Below the pieces are notes generated by a model. The model was not told the DNA's origin and did no database searches. It saw only the letters and a list, made by a program, of their open reading frames with translations. DNA of 64,000 nucleotides, taken from contig NC_080048.1 of assembly GCF_026212465.1 (NCBI RefSeq), positions 23,885,368-23,949,367 of the forward strand, read 5' to 3'. This document shows, piece by piece, positions 1 through 9,951 of the stretch (position 1 is its first letter; every line of letters starts with the position of its first letter). This stretch comes from Amaranthus tricolor. Its lineage: Eukaryota; Streptophyta; Magnoliopsida; Caryophyllales; Amaranthaceae. Position numbers and translations under genes: made by a program.

Positions 1-299
1 AGACTATGGGTCGTGTCATTTTTCATTTTAGGTTAAATTCAAGTTCGGTTATTTTGGATGCGGGTTGACTTCAAATCAATTGTATCGTTTTTGAGTTGGG
101 CATTCGATTATTCTTTAGATTTGAGTCAGTAAAAATCCAATTTAGTTGAGTTTTATGTCGATTGAACTTTAAATATATTATGCAATTTATTCGAGTTGAA
201 ATCGTTTGTGATTGGAGCATAACGAGTTGTAGTCGGTTAATTAAGTTGTCGATTATCAGACAAATTTGGTTCAATCTAAAATAAAGTCGATAAGATTTG
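1..299. other. AT-rich sequence, nothing recognised
   Basis: No coding region, structural RNA or clear transposon end is visible. The only open frame on the minus strand is low-complexity and has no recognisable domain. It grades into the degenerate repeat that follows. Confidence 0.5.
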
Positions 300-880
300 A
301 TTGAAGGCCTACATTTATTGCTTAATTTTGTAAACTAAACTTGATTCATCAAATAATTGTTGCCTAAACTAAAACTTGGTTTAGTTGAATCATGGTAAAC
401 AATACTAGATTAAGTTCAATCAAACTTTTTGTTTAATTAAACAAGGCTTTTCATGGATCAAACTTAGTTTATCGAAACTAAATTTTAATTTTTCCAAATC
501 AAACTTATTTTTAGTTAAATATTTTTGGTGCAGCTGTATCAAACTATTTTTAGCCGAATAAAACTTGATTCATCTGAATTAAAGTTATTTTTAACTAAAC
601 TAATTTGATTCAACTGAATCAAACATTTAATTTGATAATCTAAACTTAGTTCAACTAAATCAAACGTATTTGTACCTAAAAAAAAACTTAATTCATCTGA
701 ATCAAACTTTTAATTTTAGCTAAACTATACTTGATGTTGTTGAATTAAACTAATTTTTAGATGAACAAAACTTGATGCAACCGAATCAAACCTAAATTTA
801 GCTGAAAAAATGTGATTCAGTTGAATCAAATATTTATTTTTCCTAAACTAAACTTGTTTTAGCTAAAAAAAAGTTATACA
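300..880. repeat. Degenerate AT-rich tandem repeat
   Basis: The phrase AAACTTGATTCATCTGAAT and its variants (GATTCAACTGAATCAAAC, AATTCATCTGAATCAAAC) recurs about every 45-65 bases, separated by TTTTTAGCTAAACT-like spacers. Copies are highly diverged, so unit length and copy number cannot be fixed by eye. It looks like an old minisatellite, or a tandem-repeat tract inside an LTR, just upstream of the Tat element. No coding potential is seen. Confidence 0.55.
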
Positions 881-996
881 ATATAAATTAACAATTCTTT
901 TACCTTATATGATCTACCAATATTGATTTTATATATTCTCTTTTCTTTATAAATATCCTACTATTTTAATTCACTATGCTCAATTTATTAGTCTTT

Positions 997-998
<2 letters not shown>

Positions 999-1050
<52 letters not shown>
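999..1050. repeat. (AAT)n microsatellite
   Basis: About 17 uninterrupted AAT/TAA triplets. It lies just upstream of, or inside, the 5' end of the Tat retrotransposon. Confidence 0.95.
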
Positions 1051-1051
<1 letters not shown>

Positions 1052-1099
1052 TGAAATGACATGAAATGCAATTCTATTTTATTTTTGTGAAACGACCAA

Positions 1100-1396
1100 A
1101 TTGTAAATAGGTATAAATGGTTTCTTACAACTTATACAAGTTACAAGCAGTAAGCATGATTCATGAAATTGATTAATAAGACCTGTTATGGTAACATTTA
1201 TTTTCTCATTTATTTTATTTATTGATCTGACTTGGGCATCGGAGGAGTTTTCCGGGAGATCACCCCCGAGCAAGGCTAACGTGTTGCGTTGCAAGAATTT
1301 AGGTCACTTCCATTCCGTCGATTGCTGATCTCGATAACGCTACCCCTTCAAGTATTCCAAGTGCCTCGCACTTCCTCGTTTCATAATCGAAATAGT
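1100..1396 (+). repeat. Probable 3' part of the 5' LTR of the Tat element
   Basis: Ends directly before the PBS. It has a TATA-like GTATAAATGG near 1111 and the segment ACTTGGGCATCGGAGG near 1229 followed by CCCCCGAGCAAGGCTAACG. The same GACTTGG-CGTCGGAG ... CCGAGC ... GCTAACC ... TTGC pattern recurs at 38943-39010, which supports reading it as the R/U5 part of a related LTR. The 5' limit of the LTR is not resolved. Confidence 0.5.
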
Positions 1397-1415
1397 TTGG
1401 CACCGTCTGTGGGGA
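1397..1415 (+). other. Primer binding site-like sequence
   Basis: TTTGGCACCGTCTGTGGGGA lies between the LTR-like segment and the gag start codon at 1444. It resembles the TGGCGCCGT-type primer binding sites of plant Tat elements. The matching tRNA was not determined. Confidence 0.55.
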
Positions 1416-1443
1416 CTTTATTGTAAAACTTGAACAAAAAGTC

Positions 1444-2827
1444 ATGGCTCCCAAGAGAAATCCAACACAAACCGCTACCGTGCACAGCACAGATACAAAC
1501 ACTTCAACGGGTCACGCTAACAATCACGCCGTGACTCGCTGTGATCTAGACATGCTAGCATGAAACCTCACTGTTGCTTTCTCTGAACAACTCCACGCCA
1601 TTATAAATCATAATAACCCGGCTCAACACCGAATATTGGAAGACATGGAGGACCAAATAAAGAATCTGCAAGAACGGATCGAACCCCACAATGAGATACC
1701 GAAATCCCACAAATCTCAGGATGGGAACTCAGGAATGTCACGTTCCAGCAAAAGAAATAAGAAAAGACGGGAGAGATCCAAGACCCATAAAAGCCTCAAT
1801 AGAAGTTATTACCAAGACGGTGAATCCAAAACCGCCTCCCGAGATGCCCGTACTTAACTGGAAGCAAGAAGCAGAGGATATCCGGAATGAGACTTCCAGG
1901 GGTAATCTTCCTGAAGGTCCCACGCCAATAAACTCCCCGCTGGCTCCTGAAGTACTGGATACCCCCAACCCGGCGAAAATAAAGATCCCAAATATGGCGG
2001 CCTTCGACAGAACATCATGCCCGGAGGACCACTTAATGGCATACAATAATCTGATGCTTTTGTACACTACCGACCCAGTATTGTGGTGCAAATTCTTCCC
2101 AACTACTCTCACAGGAGTACCTTGACATGGCACACTTCCCTTCCATTGGGAAGTATCCACACTTTTGCCTAATTAGAGAGCAAATTCCTGGGTCACTTTG
2201 TAGCATCCAGAAGGCAACAAAAATAAAATTTCTACTTGCTCAGCATAACGCAATTAGAAGGGTAATCCATATCGTCATATTTGAAGAAATTTCATGAGGC
2301 GGTGCTGGAAGTAACGAATTTAGAGGAATCAGTCGCCTTAAACGCCCTGATCAACGGAATGAAGGCTCAAAAGCTGAAGTTCCAGTTGGTCGAAAGTCAA
2401 GTGAAGACATACGCGGAAGCCATGAAACAGTTTCAAAGCTATGTCACGGCCTCTGAGATATGTCAAGCACATGACCCCAAAAAGCGAAGGTCAGAGAAGA
2501 AGGATCCAATATCCTCCCATCAATCCTCAAGGAACATAGAGGAATACTCATCAAGGAGGGATTGTAACTACATGGCACATCATCCGAAACCCCCATTAGA
2601 TATGGGACCTCCACGATTCAGACATGTGTACGCCATGGAAAGGGGAAACCAGGACACGGAACTTACTCAACGGAGGTAACGATCCGATGTTTAACCGGAA
2701 TAGGAAAGACATATTCTTCGCCATCCGGGACGAGTTGCCAACTCCACCTCCTACTACCACCCCCTTTGATCATCGCAACTACAATTTGTGGTTTAATTAC
2801 CACAAAGAACGTGGCCATACCTTAGCC
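1444..2827 (+). pseudogene. gag of the Tat retrotransposon, 5' part (broken)
   Basis: Encodes the capsid-type Gag polyprotein of the retroelement. The first ATG (1444, MAPKRNPT...) is about 30 bases past the PBS and in frame with the open stretch from 1636. A stop at 1561 and frameshifts near 1850, 2125 and 2280 break it. Capsid-like landmarks are PEDHLMAYNNLMLLYTTDP near 2020, LWCKFFPTTLTGVP near 2090, and the helix-rich KFHEAVLEVTNLEESVALNA from 2284. The C-terminal knuckle-like FNYHKERGHTLA is cut at 2827 by the hAT insertion and resumes at 4934 as QCRELKRILHQLADEGKLTR. The knuckle's first Cys appears replaced: Phe-Asn-Tyr-His is seen where a Cys-x-x/Tyr-His pattern is expected. Confidence 0.8.
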
Positions 2828-3361
2828 TAGGCACGGCCACGATCCGGGTTGGGCCGGTTTCGTTCCGGTTCCATCCGGTTCCAGTTCTATTCGGAACCTG
2901 TCGCGAACGGTTCTGGTTCCGGTTCCGGGCGGTTCTAAACGGTTACTTGGCGGTTCATAAGGCGGTTCCGGCGGTTCCAACTCGCGGGACGGGCGGGTCA
3001 GACCATCGGTTCCATTTTTATTTTTCCTTTAAATATTTATATAATATAAAAATACTATAATATTGTGGACGTACCTTTGATGATTACTTGATTATTAGCG
3101 AAATTCATTGCTTATCAAGTTGTCATCGTTATTAAAATATTTACAAAAAAAAATGAAAAAAATACATTAATAAGAAATGAATCAACGATAATGTCGATAA
3201 AGATGATTAATAAAAAAAGAGAGAGAAAATGGACTTGAACCTAGTACCCAAAGGAATACTAAGCTACCTACGTATCCCGAAGAAATCAAAGCCCACGTAG
3301 TTCTTTGTCATACCTTTTATTTGTAGTTGTTGAATGTTGATTTATCGTTGTCCGATGGATC

Positions 3362-4500
3362 CTATTTGTCTTCGTCATCATCATCTGGTTGGTTAGATGC
3401 TTCCGCTGACTCTCCTCTTGACGATGATGCAGATGTATCCATCATCATCCATGGATCATCATCATCGCCTTGATCATCATCATTCCTTAGTCCTTGTGTT
3501 CGAATCTCCGCTTGATCCCAATCTTTCTTGCAAACACATATTTGAATACTATGTGGAGCAAGACGAGATCTCTTTTCGTCTAAAACTCTTCTACCTGCAC
3601 TAAAAGCAGACTCCGACGCAATCGTAGAAGCATGAATTGCAAGGATATCCTTTGCAATTCTCAATAATATGGGAAATTTTAAAGATTTTTCTATCCACCA
3701 CTCTAAAATATTATAGCTACCTTGGTCAATTTCAAAGTGATGTTTAAGATAATTATCTAATTCTAAATATGCAGTGGAGAGTGAACAAGAAGATGATCCT
3801 AAACAACTATCATCTTGGCTCATTATATTAGCTATTACAGAATTATAATAAGAGGGATGTGCCGAGACGCTAGCACGCCTAGACGCATCGCGTTTTGGGT
3901 TATATACACTAGCATAGTAATCATAAAGTTCTACTAAAAGTTTTTCATAAGTTCCAACATAATTATGTACATAACTAGGCGGGTGATCTAATGATTGGTA
4001 GTAAAATCCAATTACTTTAGTAAGGACTTCTATCTTAAAACATGGGTCTAAAATGGTTGCAATTCCATAAATAAAAGAAAAATCGGTAAAATATGTCTTC
4101 CACTTATCCATCATATCTGCAAGAATCGGCTTTAAATTTGGGTTAGTATCATCATGCGTATGTTTAAGAAGATGATAAAAAATAGTAATACACTCACTTA
4201 TTACTAAGTGGACGTTTGGTTCGTAAACATATTGAAAAATCTTAGTTGCGTGGTCATACACTTCTAATATTTTATGTACCCTACAGCTAGTTCCCATGTG
4301 TCATCAGTTATATAACTATCTGTACACTCATTATAAAGTTGTGTTATAACTGGACGATAAGCAATCGCTTTTCTTAATAAATCGTTGGTTGAGCCCCAAC
4401 GTGTAAGAGCATCTAATGACCAATACACTTTTTTTAGTTGATAATGGTCACATAATTGCTTATATCGTCTCTTTATCTGTCCAATTCTAAGCCACTTCAC
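3362..4500 (-). pseudogene. hAT transposase, C-terminal half
   Basis: This would catalyse cut-and-paste transposition of the enclosing hAT element. Two overlapping frames (4500-4264 and 4297-3362) join through a frameshift near 4280. The first has RRYKQLCDHYQLKKVYWSLD and TRWGSTNDLLRKAI, typical of the hAT RNase H-like core. The second ends in the hAT dimerisation domain, with LEWWIEKSLKFPILLRIAKD then STIASESAFSAGRRVLDEKR, followed by an acidic low-complexity tail. The N-terminal BED zinc finger and the first catalytic part are absent; upstream (4500-4925) there is only subterminal repeat. It is therefore a non-functional, internally deleted copy. It resembles the plant RICESLEEPER-type group. 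Confidence 0.88.
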
Positions 4501-4601
4501 TATGTCTCTAATTGCATCTAAAAAATCACTTAATTCTTTTATAGAAAAATCCCCAACGGCTATAAACGGCTAGTTCAACGGCTAGATTCACGGTTTCGGT
4601 T

Positions 4602-4750
4602 CCATGGAACTGCTGGGCCGGTTCACCCGGACCGGTCCCGGTTCCATGGAACTGTTGGGCCGGTTCACCCGGACAGGTCCCAGTTCCGATTTCGGTTCCG
4701 GTTCCATGGAACCGTTGGATCGGTTCACCCAGACCGGTTCCGGTTCCAAC
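4602..4750 (+). repeat. 42-bp tandem repeat in the hAT subterminal region
   Basis: About three copies of a 42-base unit of the form CCATGGAACTG-TGGGCCGG-TTCACCCGGAC, the last separated by an 18-base filler. Each unit has the palindrome GGTTCCATGGAACC. Being a multiple of three it makes a spurious open frame (MELLGRFTRTGPGS repeated). Clustered palindromic subterminal words are typical transposase-binding regions of hAT elements; that role here is inferred. Confidence 0.75.
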
Positions 4751-4933
4751 CCGCGGTTCTTAGGTCCGGTTCATGCAGTTTTTTTCCGGCGGTTTCACGG
4801 TTCCAAGCGGTTTCGGTTTTGGTTCTGGTAACTGTCGCGAACGGTTTCGGTTTCGGTTTCGGATCCGGTTCCAAGCAGTTCAGGATCGGTTTGGTTCTGG
4901 GTAACCTGCTCCGTGGCCATCCCTACCTTAGCC

Positions 4934-5783
4934 CAATGTCGGGAACTCAAGCGTATCCTACATCAGCTGGCCGACGAGGGAAAGTTGACACGGTTCATCA
5001 ATCAGAACGACTATGACACAAGAAGCGACACTGAAAAATCATATCCAGGAACTATCAACATTATTTTCGGCGGCTACTCCAAAAAATACCCTACTCTTCG
5101 CGCTGTGAGAGACAGCGTCCATACTCTGCTCAAAGGACCACCAAAAATCATATCAAATGGGCCCATCATGAGATTCGATGCTACTACTTCCCAACCGCTG
5201 CAACAACCACACACTAAGCCTTTAGTGGTTACCATCAAGATTGGGCAAATGTAGGTGAGGCGAGTATTGGTGGGTACCGGAAGCACGATAGATCTTATAA
5301 CGATGGAATGCCTCAGACAAATGAAGTTCGAAGAAAACCACTTGCAGCCCCTCGATAAACCCTTGATCGGGTTCGGAGGAAATCAAGTCATACCTCTGGG
5401 AATACTCATACTCCTTGTACGGGTAGGGGAGAGAGACAGATTCAGAACAATGCCCATACGATTCACGGTGGTGGACCTGACATTCCCTTACAACGCCATT
5501 ATGGGACTCCCGCTCATCAAAAAAATCAAAATCGCAATCTTTCCTCATCAACTTTTATTGCAATTTGAACAAGACGATGGACAAGTGGGTATTCTTAAGG
5601 GAGACCAGGTAACGGCCCGCCAATGCTTCATCAACACTTTGAAACAAGGAACTTCCGTCATCCCCTCCAAAAGAGGAAGGGAAGAAAAATATCCATCTGT
5701 CATGAGTGTGTACATGGACAACCCCAACACACATGAAAGGCCTCACCCAGTTGAACGATATGAGGAGGTAGATGTGTTTGAGG
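4934..5783 (+). pseudogene. Tat gag C-terminus and aspartic protease
   Basis: Continues gag after the hAT insertion (QCRELKRILHQLADEGKLTR) and runs into the protease. A stop at 5252-5254 (QM*VRR) separates two frames. The protease active-site motif, normally Asp-Thr/Ser-Gly, reads VLVGTGSTIDLI: the catalytic Asp is changed to Gly by one base. Downstream GFGGNQVIPLGI and YNAIMGLPLIKKIKIAIF match the flap and C-terminal part of plant gypsy proteases. The tail up to YEEVDVFEGKSIKIGK is the usual linker to reverse transcriptase. The missing catalytic residue makes the protease inactive as read. Confidence 0.8.
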
Positions 5784-6508
5784 GGAAATCGATCAAGATA
5801 GGAAAAGACCTTCAAGAGACGGTAAAACAGGATATCTTGGCTACCGTCGCTGAGTTTTGTGACATCTTCGCTTTTTCTACCAAAGAGATGTCTGGCATAC
5901 CACTAAGCGTTATGTGCCACAAACTTGATATAAAACCAGGCTATAAACCCGTAAAACAGAAGCTGCGACATCAAGGGAAAGAGAGAATTGAGGCCGCCAA
6001 AGAAGAAGTGGAAAAATTGCTGATTCATCCGAGAATGCAAATACTCCGATTGGCTTTCCAACGTCATCCTCGTCAAAAAGTCAAATGGGAAATGGAGGAT
6101 GTGCATTGGCTTCACGGACCTAAACAAGGAATACCCGAAAGACGATTATCCTCTTCCCAAAATAGGTCGCTTGGTGGATTCCACGGCAGGCCATGCCCTT
6201 TTGAGCTTCATGGAAGCTAACGCGGGTTACCATCAAATCCCTTTAGCCATAGAAGACCAGCCTCACACAACATTCATTACAAATGACGGGGCATACTGCT
6301 ACAAGGTCATGCCCTTTGGGTTAAAAAATGCCGGAGCTACTTATCAGAGAATGGTAAACAAGGTCTTCCAGTCTCAGGTAGGCCGAAACTTAAAGGTATA
6401 TGTGAATGACATGATCAAAAAAAGCAAGTAGGCGTCTGAATATGCCGCGGACTTACGCGAAACATTCATAACCCTCGAAAACACCATATGCGACTTAATC
6501 TTGACAAT
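5781..6508 (+). pseudogene. Reverse transcriptase, first copy of a tandem duplication
   Basis: The protein runs from LQETVKQDILATVAEFCDIF through CHKLDIKPGYKPVKQKLRHQ, then in a shifted frame FTDLNKEYPKDDYPLPKIGR, LLSFMEANAGYHQIPLAIED, YCYKVMPFGLKNAGATYQRM and YVNDMIKKSK. The catalytic Y-x-D-D box reads YVND, so one metal-binding Asp is lost. A stop at 6430 and a frameshift near 6090 also break it. The copy ends about 80 bases past the box, at CTTGACAA (about 6508), and the next copy starts four bases later. Confidence 0.85.
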
Positions 6509-6511
6509 TTT

Positions 6512-7470
6512 AGGGGAAATCGATCAAGATAGGAAAAGACCTTCCAGAGACGGTAAAACAGGATATCTTGGATACCGTCGCTGAGTTCTGTGACATCTTC
6601 GCTTTTTCTACCGAAGATATGTCTTGAATACCGCCAAGCGTTATGTGCCACAAACATGATATAAAACCAAGCTATAAACCCGTAAAACAGAAGCTGCTAC
6701 ATCAAGGGAAAGAGAGAATTGAGGCTGCCAAAGAAGAATTGGAAAAATTGTTGATTCCTCCGAGAATGAAAATACTCCAATTGGCTTTCCAACGTCGTCC
6801 TCGTCAAAAAGTGAAATGGGAAATGAAGGATGTGCGTTGACTTCACGGACATAAACAAAGCATACCCGAAAGACGATTATCCTCTTCCCAAAATAGGTCG
6901 CATGGTAAATTCCACGGCAGGCCATGCCCTTTTGAGCTTCATGGATGCTAAAGCGGGTTACCATCAAATCCCTTTAGCCATAGAAGACCAGCCTCACACA
7001 ACATTCATTACAAATGTCGGGGTATACTGCTATAAGGTCATGCCCTTTGGGTTAAAAAATGTCGGAGCTACTTATCAGAGAATGGTAAACAAGGTCTTCC
7101 AATCTCAGATAGGCCGAAACTTGGAGGTATATGTGGACGACATGATCACAAAAAGCAAGCAGGCGTCTTAACATGCCGCGGACTTACGCGAAACATTCAT
7201 AACCCTCGAAAACACCATATGCGACTTAATCCTGACAAGTGCGTGTTTGAGGTCACCGGAGGGAAGTGCCTTGGCTTTCTTGTGGACGAGAGAGGTATAG
7301 AAGCAAACCCCGATAAGATTCGTACAATTCGAGATATAAAGTCTCCTACTTCCGTGAAAGAAGTTCAAAAACTAATAAGATGTGTGGCCGCTTTAGAGAG
7401 ATTTATGTCCAGATCAGCAGACAAATGTTCGCCCTTTTTTAAAACTCTCAAACAAAGCAAGTTCGAATAG
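6512..7470 (+). pseudogene. Reverse transcriptase, second copy, continuing to the connection domain
   Basis: A near-repeat of 5781-6508 shifted by 731 bases, again starting at AGGGGAAATCGATCAAGATA. This copy keeps the canonical YVDDMITKSK box (near 7130). After the repeated part it continues into unduplicated sequence: NPDKCVFEVTGGKCLGFLVD, RGIEANPDKIRTIRDIKSPT and AALERFMSRSADKCSPFF, the thumb and connection typical of plant gypsy RT. Stops near 6627, 6838 and 7170 and a frameshift mean no continuous RT remains. The two copies differ at many positions, so the duplication is not recent or the copies were acquired from different templates. Confidence 0.85.
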
Positions 7471-7615
7471 ACAAGTGAAGCCAAGAAATTTCAGCCAGCT
7501 AAAAGAACATCTGTCCTCTTTACCAAAACTAGTTTCACCTATCAACGGAGAAAAACTAGTTTTATATGTCTCAGTCTCAGAATACCAAAACTAGTTTCAC
7601 CTATCAACCAAAAAT
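7471..7615 (+). repeat. 63-base duplication where the first RNase H should be
   Basis: CCAAAACTAGTTTCACCTAT occurs at 7523 and again at 7586. The usual gypsy-type RNase H, expected between the connection (ends about 7470) and the archaeal-type RNase H (starts about 7610), is missing. Only about 140 bases of this rearranged sequence lie between them. Confidence 0.6.
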
Positions 7616-8391
7616 GGAAGTTATATGTAGACGGGTCCTCCACACAATCCGTAAGCAGACCAGGACTTCTAATTGTATCTTCCACCGGGGGCCGTATGGA
7701 AAGGGTGGTCATATTCGAATTTGCGAACTCTAACAATGAAGCAGAGTATGAAGCACTACTCTTGGGGCTTAAAATCTGCTATGAAGCGGGGGCTAAAACA
7801 CTATCCACTTTCTTCGATTCCCAATTGATAGTCGGGCAGGTAAACGGGGAATTCAAAGCTAAAGATGATAGCATGAAAGTGTATTTGCAGCGAGTGAGAG
7901 AATTTGTCAAGAAATTTGACAAATTCACATTGATTCACATCCCAAGATCCCAAAATGCACAAGCCGACTCCCTGGCAAAACTTGCCAGTTCAGCTGAAAC
8001 ATCTGCGGCTCGTGATATCATCTGGGATTTGCTTCCTAACCCTAGTATTAACTTCATGGTCAATACCATCGATAGGTCAGAAATATGGATGGAACCCTAC
8101 ATCAGATACTTGCAAAATCAAACACTCCCCCAAGATGAAAGTCAAGCAAAACTACTCCAAAAGAAGGCCGGATGGTTCGAACTCTACGAAGGAACGCTCT
8201 ACAAAAAATCATACACACATCCCCTTTTGAAGTGTGTTTCCCCTGAAGAAGGAAACTATATACTTCGCGAAATACACGAAGGTGAATGCGGAATACACCA
8301 AGGAGTACGAACTGTAATAGGCAAGGTCCTTAGAAGCGGATACTACTGGCCCTCCCTTAGGAGCGACACTAAAATATTGATCAAACGTTGA
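7612..8391 (+). pseudogene. Archaeal-type RNase H and N-terminal integrase zinc-binding part
   Basis: WKLYVDGSST opens an RNase H fold, with NNEAEYEALLLGLKICYEAG holding the Glu, STFFDSQLIVGQVNGEFKAK the next acidic strand, and QNAQADSLAKLAS the last Asp. This second RNase H, distinct from the gypsy one, is a known mark of the Tat lineage. From about 8100 the linker leads into the integrase HHCC region, with ILREIHEGECGIHQGVRTVI and SGYYWPSLRSDTKILIKR. A stop at 8389 falls where a Cys of HHCC is expected. The frame is open for 231 codons from 7696, the longest intact piece of this element. Confidence 0.82.
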
Positions 8392-9075
8392 ACCCAATGC
8401 CAGTACCACTAAAAAATAGGAAGAAAGCCATCTAACTACCTTTAAGCTATTCAAGCCGTCTTGCCCTTCGACAAATGGGGTATAGATCTCCTTGGCCCCT
8501 TTTCGCCTGCAAAGGGACAACGAAAGTTTATTATCTTGGCCATAGATTACTTCACCAAGTATGTAGAAGCCGAGGCCCTTAGCTCCATCACAGATAAACA
8601 AGTCTGTCAGTTCATATGGCAAAATATCATCACGAGATATGGCATCCCTCGCGTAATCATTACAGACAATGGAAGATAATTCGTCAATAAGAACACAATA
8701 GAGTACTGCGACAGGTTCAATATTCAAATCCGATTCAGTTCAGTATCTCGACCTCAAACTAATGGCCAAGTCGAGTCGGCAAACAAAGAAATTTTGAACG
8801 ACATCAAAAGGAAAATAGAAGGGGCAAAAGGAACTTGGGATGAACAAATACCCGACATTTTGTGGGCAAGTCGAATAACAATCAAAGAAGCAACAGGACA
8901 TACCCCCTTTTCCCTGGTAAACGGGTCTAAAGCCGTACTTCCAGTGGAAATCGGTATACCCTCCATAAGAGTCACCTATTACTCACATAGAGAGAACGAA
9001 AAAGAAGAAAGAAAAAATTTGGATTTGTTACCAGAAACAAGGGGAAATGCATTGACAAAGTCGATAGCCCATTAA
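8392..9075 (+). pseudogene. Integrase catalytic core (DDE) of the Tat element
   Basis: After a short out-of-frame stretch the core reads PFDKWGIDLLGPFSPAKGQR (first Asp), RYGIPRVIITDNGR (second Asp, followed by a stop at 8677), and RPQTNGQVESANKEILNDIK (the Glu). All three catalytic acids are present. The C-terminal part continues as WDEQIPDILWASRITIKEAT and FSLVNGSKAVLPVEIGIPS. It ends around 9075 without a chromodomain, as expected for the Tat lineage. At least two stops disrupt it. Confidence 0.85.
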
Positions 9076-9951
9076 AAGGTATCCGTGCCATCAAACTAGA
9101 GACGCTCGAATTAGAAGACATGAGAGGGAAGAGGTTATCCCGCCCATAGAATAGCGATCACTTGAAAAAATACTTTGTTTAACAAGATCTGCAAGGGGCT
9201 ATAGATAAAGAGGATACAAATCAAGTTAGAGAAGTTAGAGGATGGCTTTCGTTCTCCAATAACCACCAGCATCAACAATCATTAGCTTCAACTAATCATT
9301 ATTAATCATCAGTCTCAATTTCAACTTAAAGCATTGTTAGTCGAATTAAACAATAGCTCTCATTTATCAGTTACAATCATTTGTCCGTTACAATTTCAAT
9401 TTCAATATAGCAGAAGTTTCAACATTTTCAGTCATTATCCAACTTTAAGTTTCAACGGTTCCAATTATTCGGTGTTATAATCTACTTTCTCATAATCATC
9501 TAGTCTTCAGATGTAAAGTTGTCGGACATACTTGACATCCGTTTACACAATCTTAAGTTATCATATCAGACATCTACTAAACTTCCTTATTGCAGATCCT
9601 GTTAAAATCAGTATTTTCTATAAACTCGGCAAAAATCAGTGGCATCTGTAAGTCGGACCCCTTGAGGGGGGGTCACATGACCAAATTAATTTAAGTAATT
9701 TTGTTGAAATCAGGGTTTTCTATTTTCTCGGCAAGAATCAGTGGTCTGTAAGTCGGGCACCTAAAGAAGGATTCATAATGATATTCAAAGCATTTCGAAT
9801 ATATCCTCGGCAGAACGTTACAAGACTATCCGACAATATTTAAACAATCAAGCAATCATCGTTCACATTACAATTCTAAATGTTCAAACCCCCAAAAACT
9901 ACTCGGCCATACATCGCCATTACAACAAGTTCAAATTACAATTTTGAATAT
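9076..9951 (+). other. Spacer between pol and antisense ORF, with a 100-bp repeat pair
   Basis: Non-coding. Two related units start at about 9600 and 9700. Each runs from GTT(A/G)AAATCAG through TTTTCTAT, CTCGGCAA(A/G)AATCAGTGG and CTGTAAGTCGG to a C-rich end. The TAAGTCGGACCCC word also recurs at 12.6-13.8 kb. Upstream (9240-9560) is AT-rich sequence with TTTCAA-type low complexity. Confidence 0.6.

Larger units (their letters stand above)
2828..4925 (-). mobile_element. hAT DNA transposon inserted in the Tat gag
   Basis: The element is 2098 bp with imperfect terminal inverted repeats: TAGGCACGGCCACG at the left and, read inward, TAGGGATGGCCACG at the right (12 of 14 match). A perfect 8-bp target duplication CCTTAGCC flanks it (2820-2827 and 4926-4933), the size expected for hAT. 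Both subterminal regions are packed with GGTTCC/GGAACC words, and GC content there far exceeds the surroundings. The reading frame of gag joins exactly across one copy of the duplication, so this is a clean insertion. The transposase on the minus strand is incomplete. Confidence 0.9.

Noticed and set aside
1738..2160. Minus-strand ORF of 140 codons opposite gag
   Set aside because: Shadow of the gag reading frame; no domain, and the plus strand carries recognisable capsid motifs.
4604..5016. GC-rich open frames with Gly/Ser/Arg repeats
   Set aside because: They come from the palindromic GGTTCC subterminal repeats of the hAT element; a 42-bp period keeps the frame open by chance.
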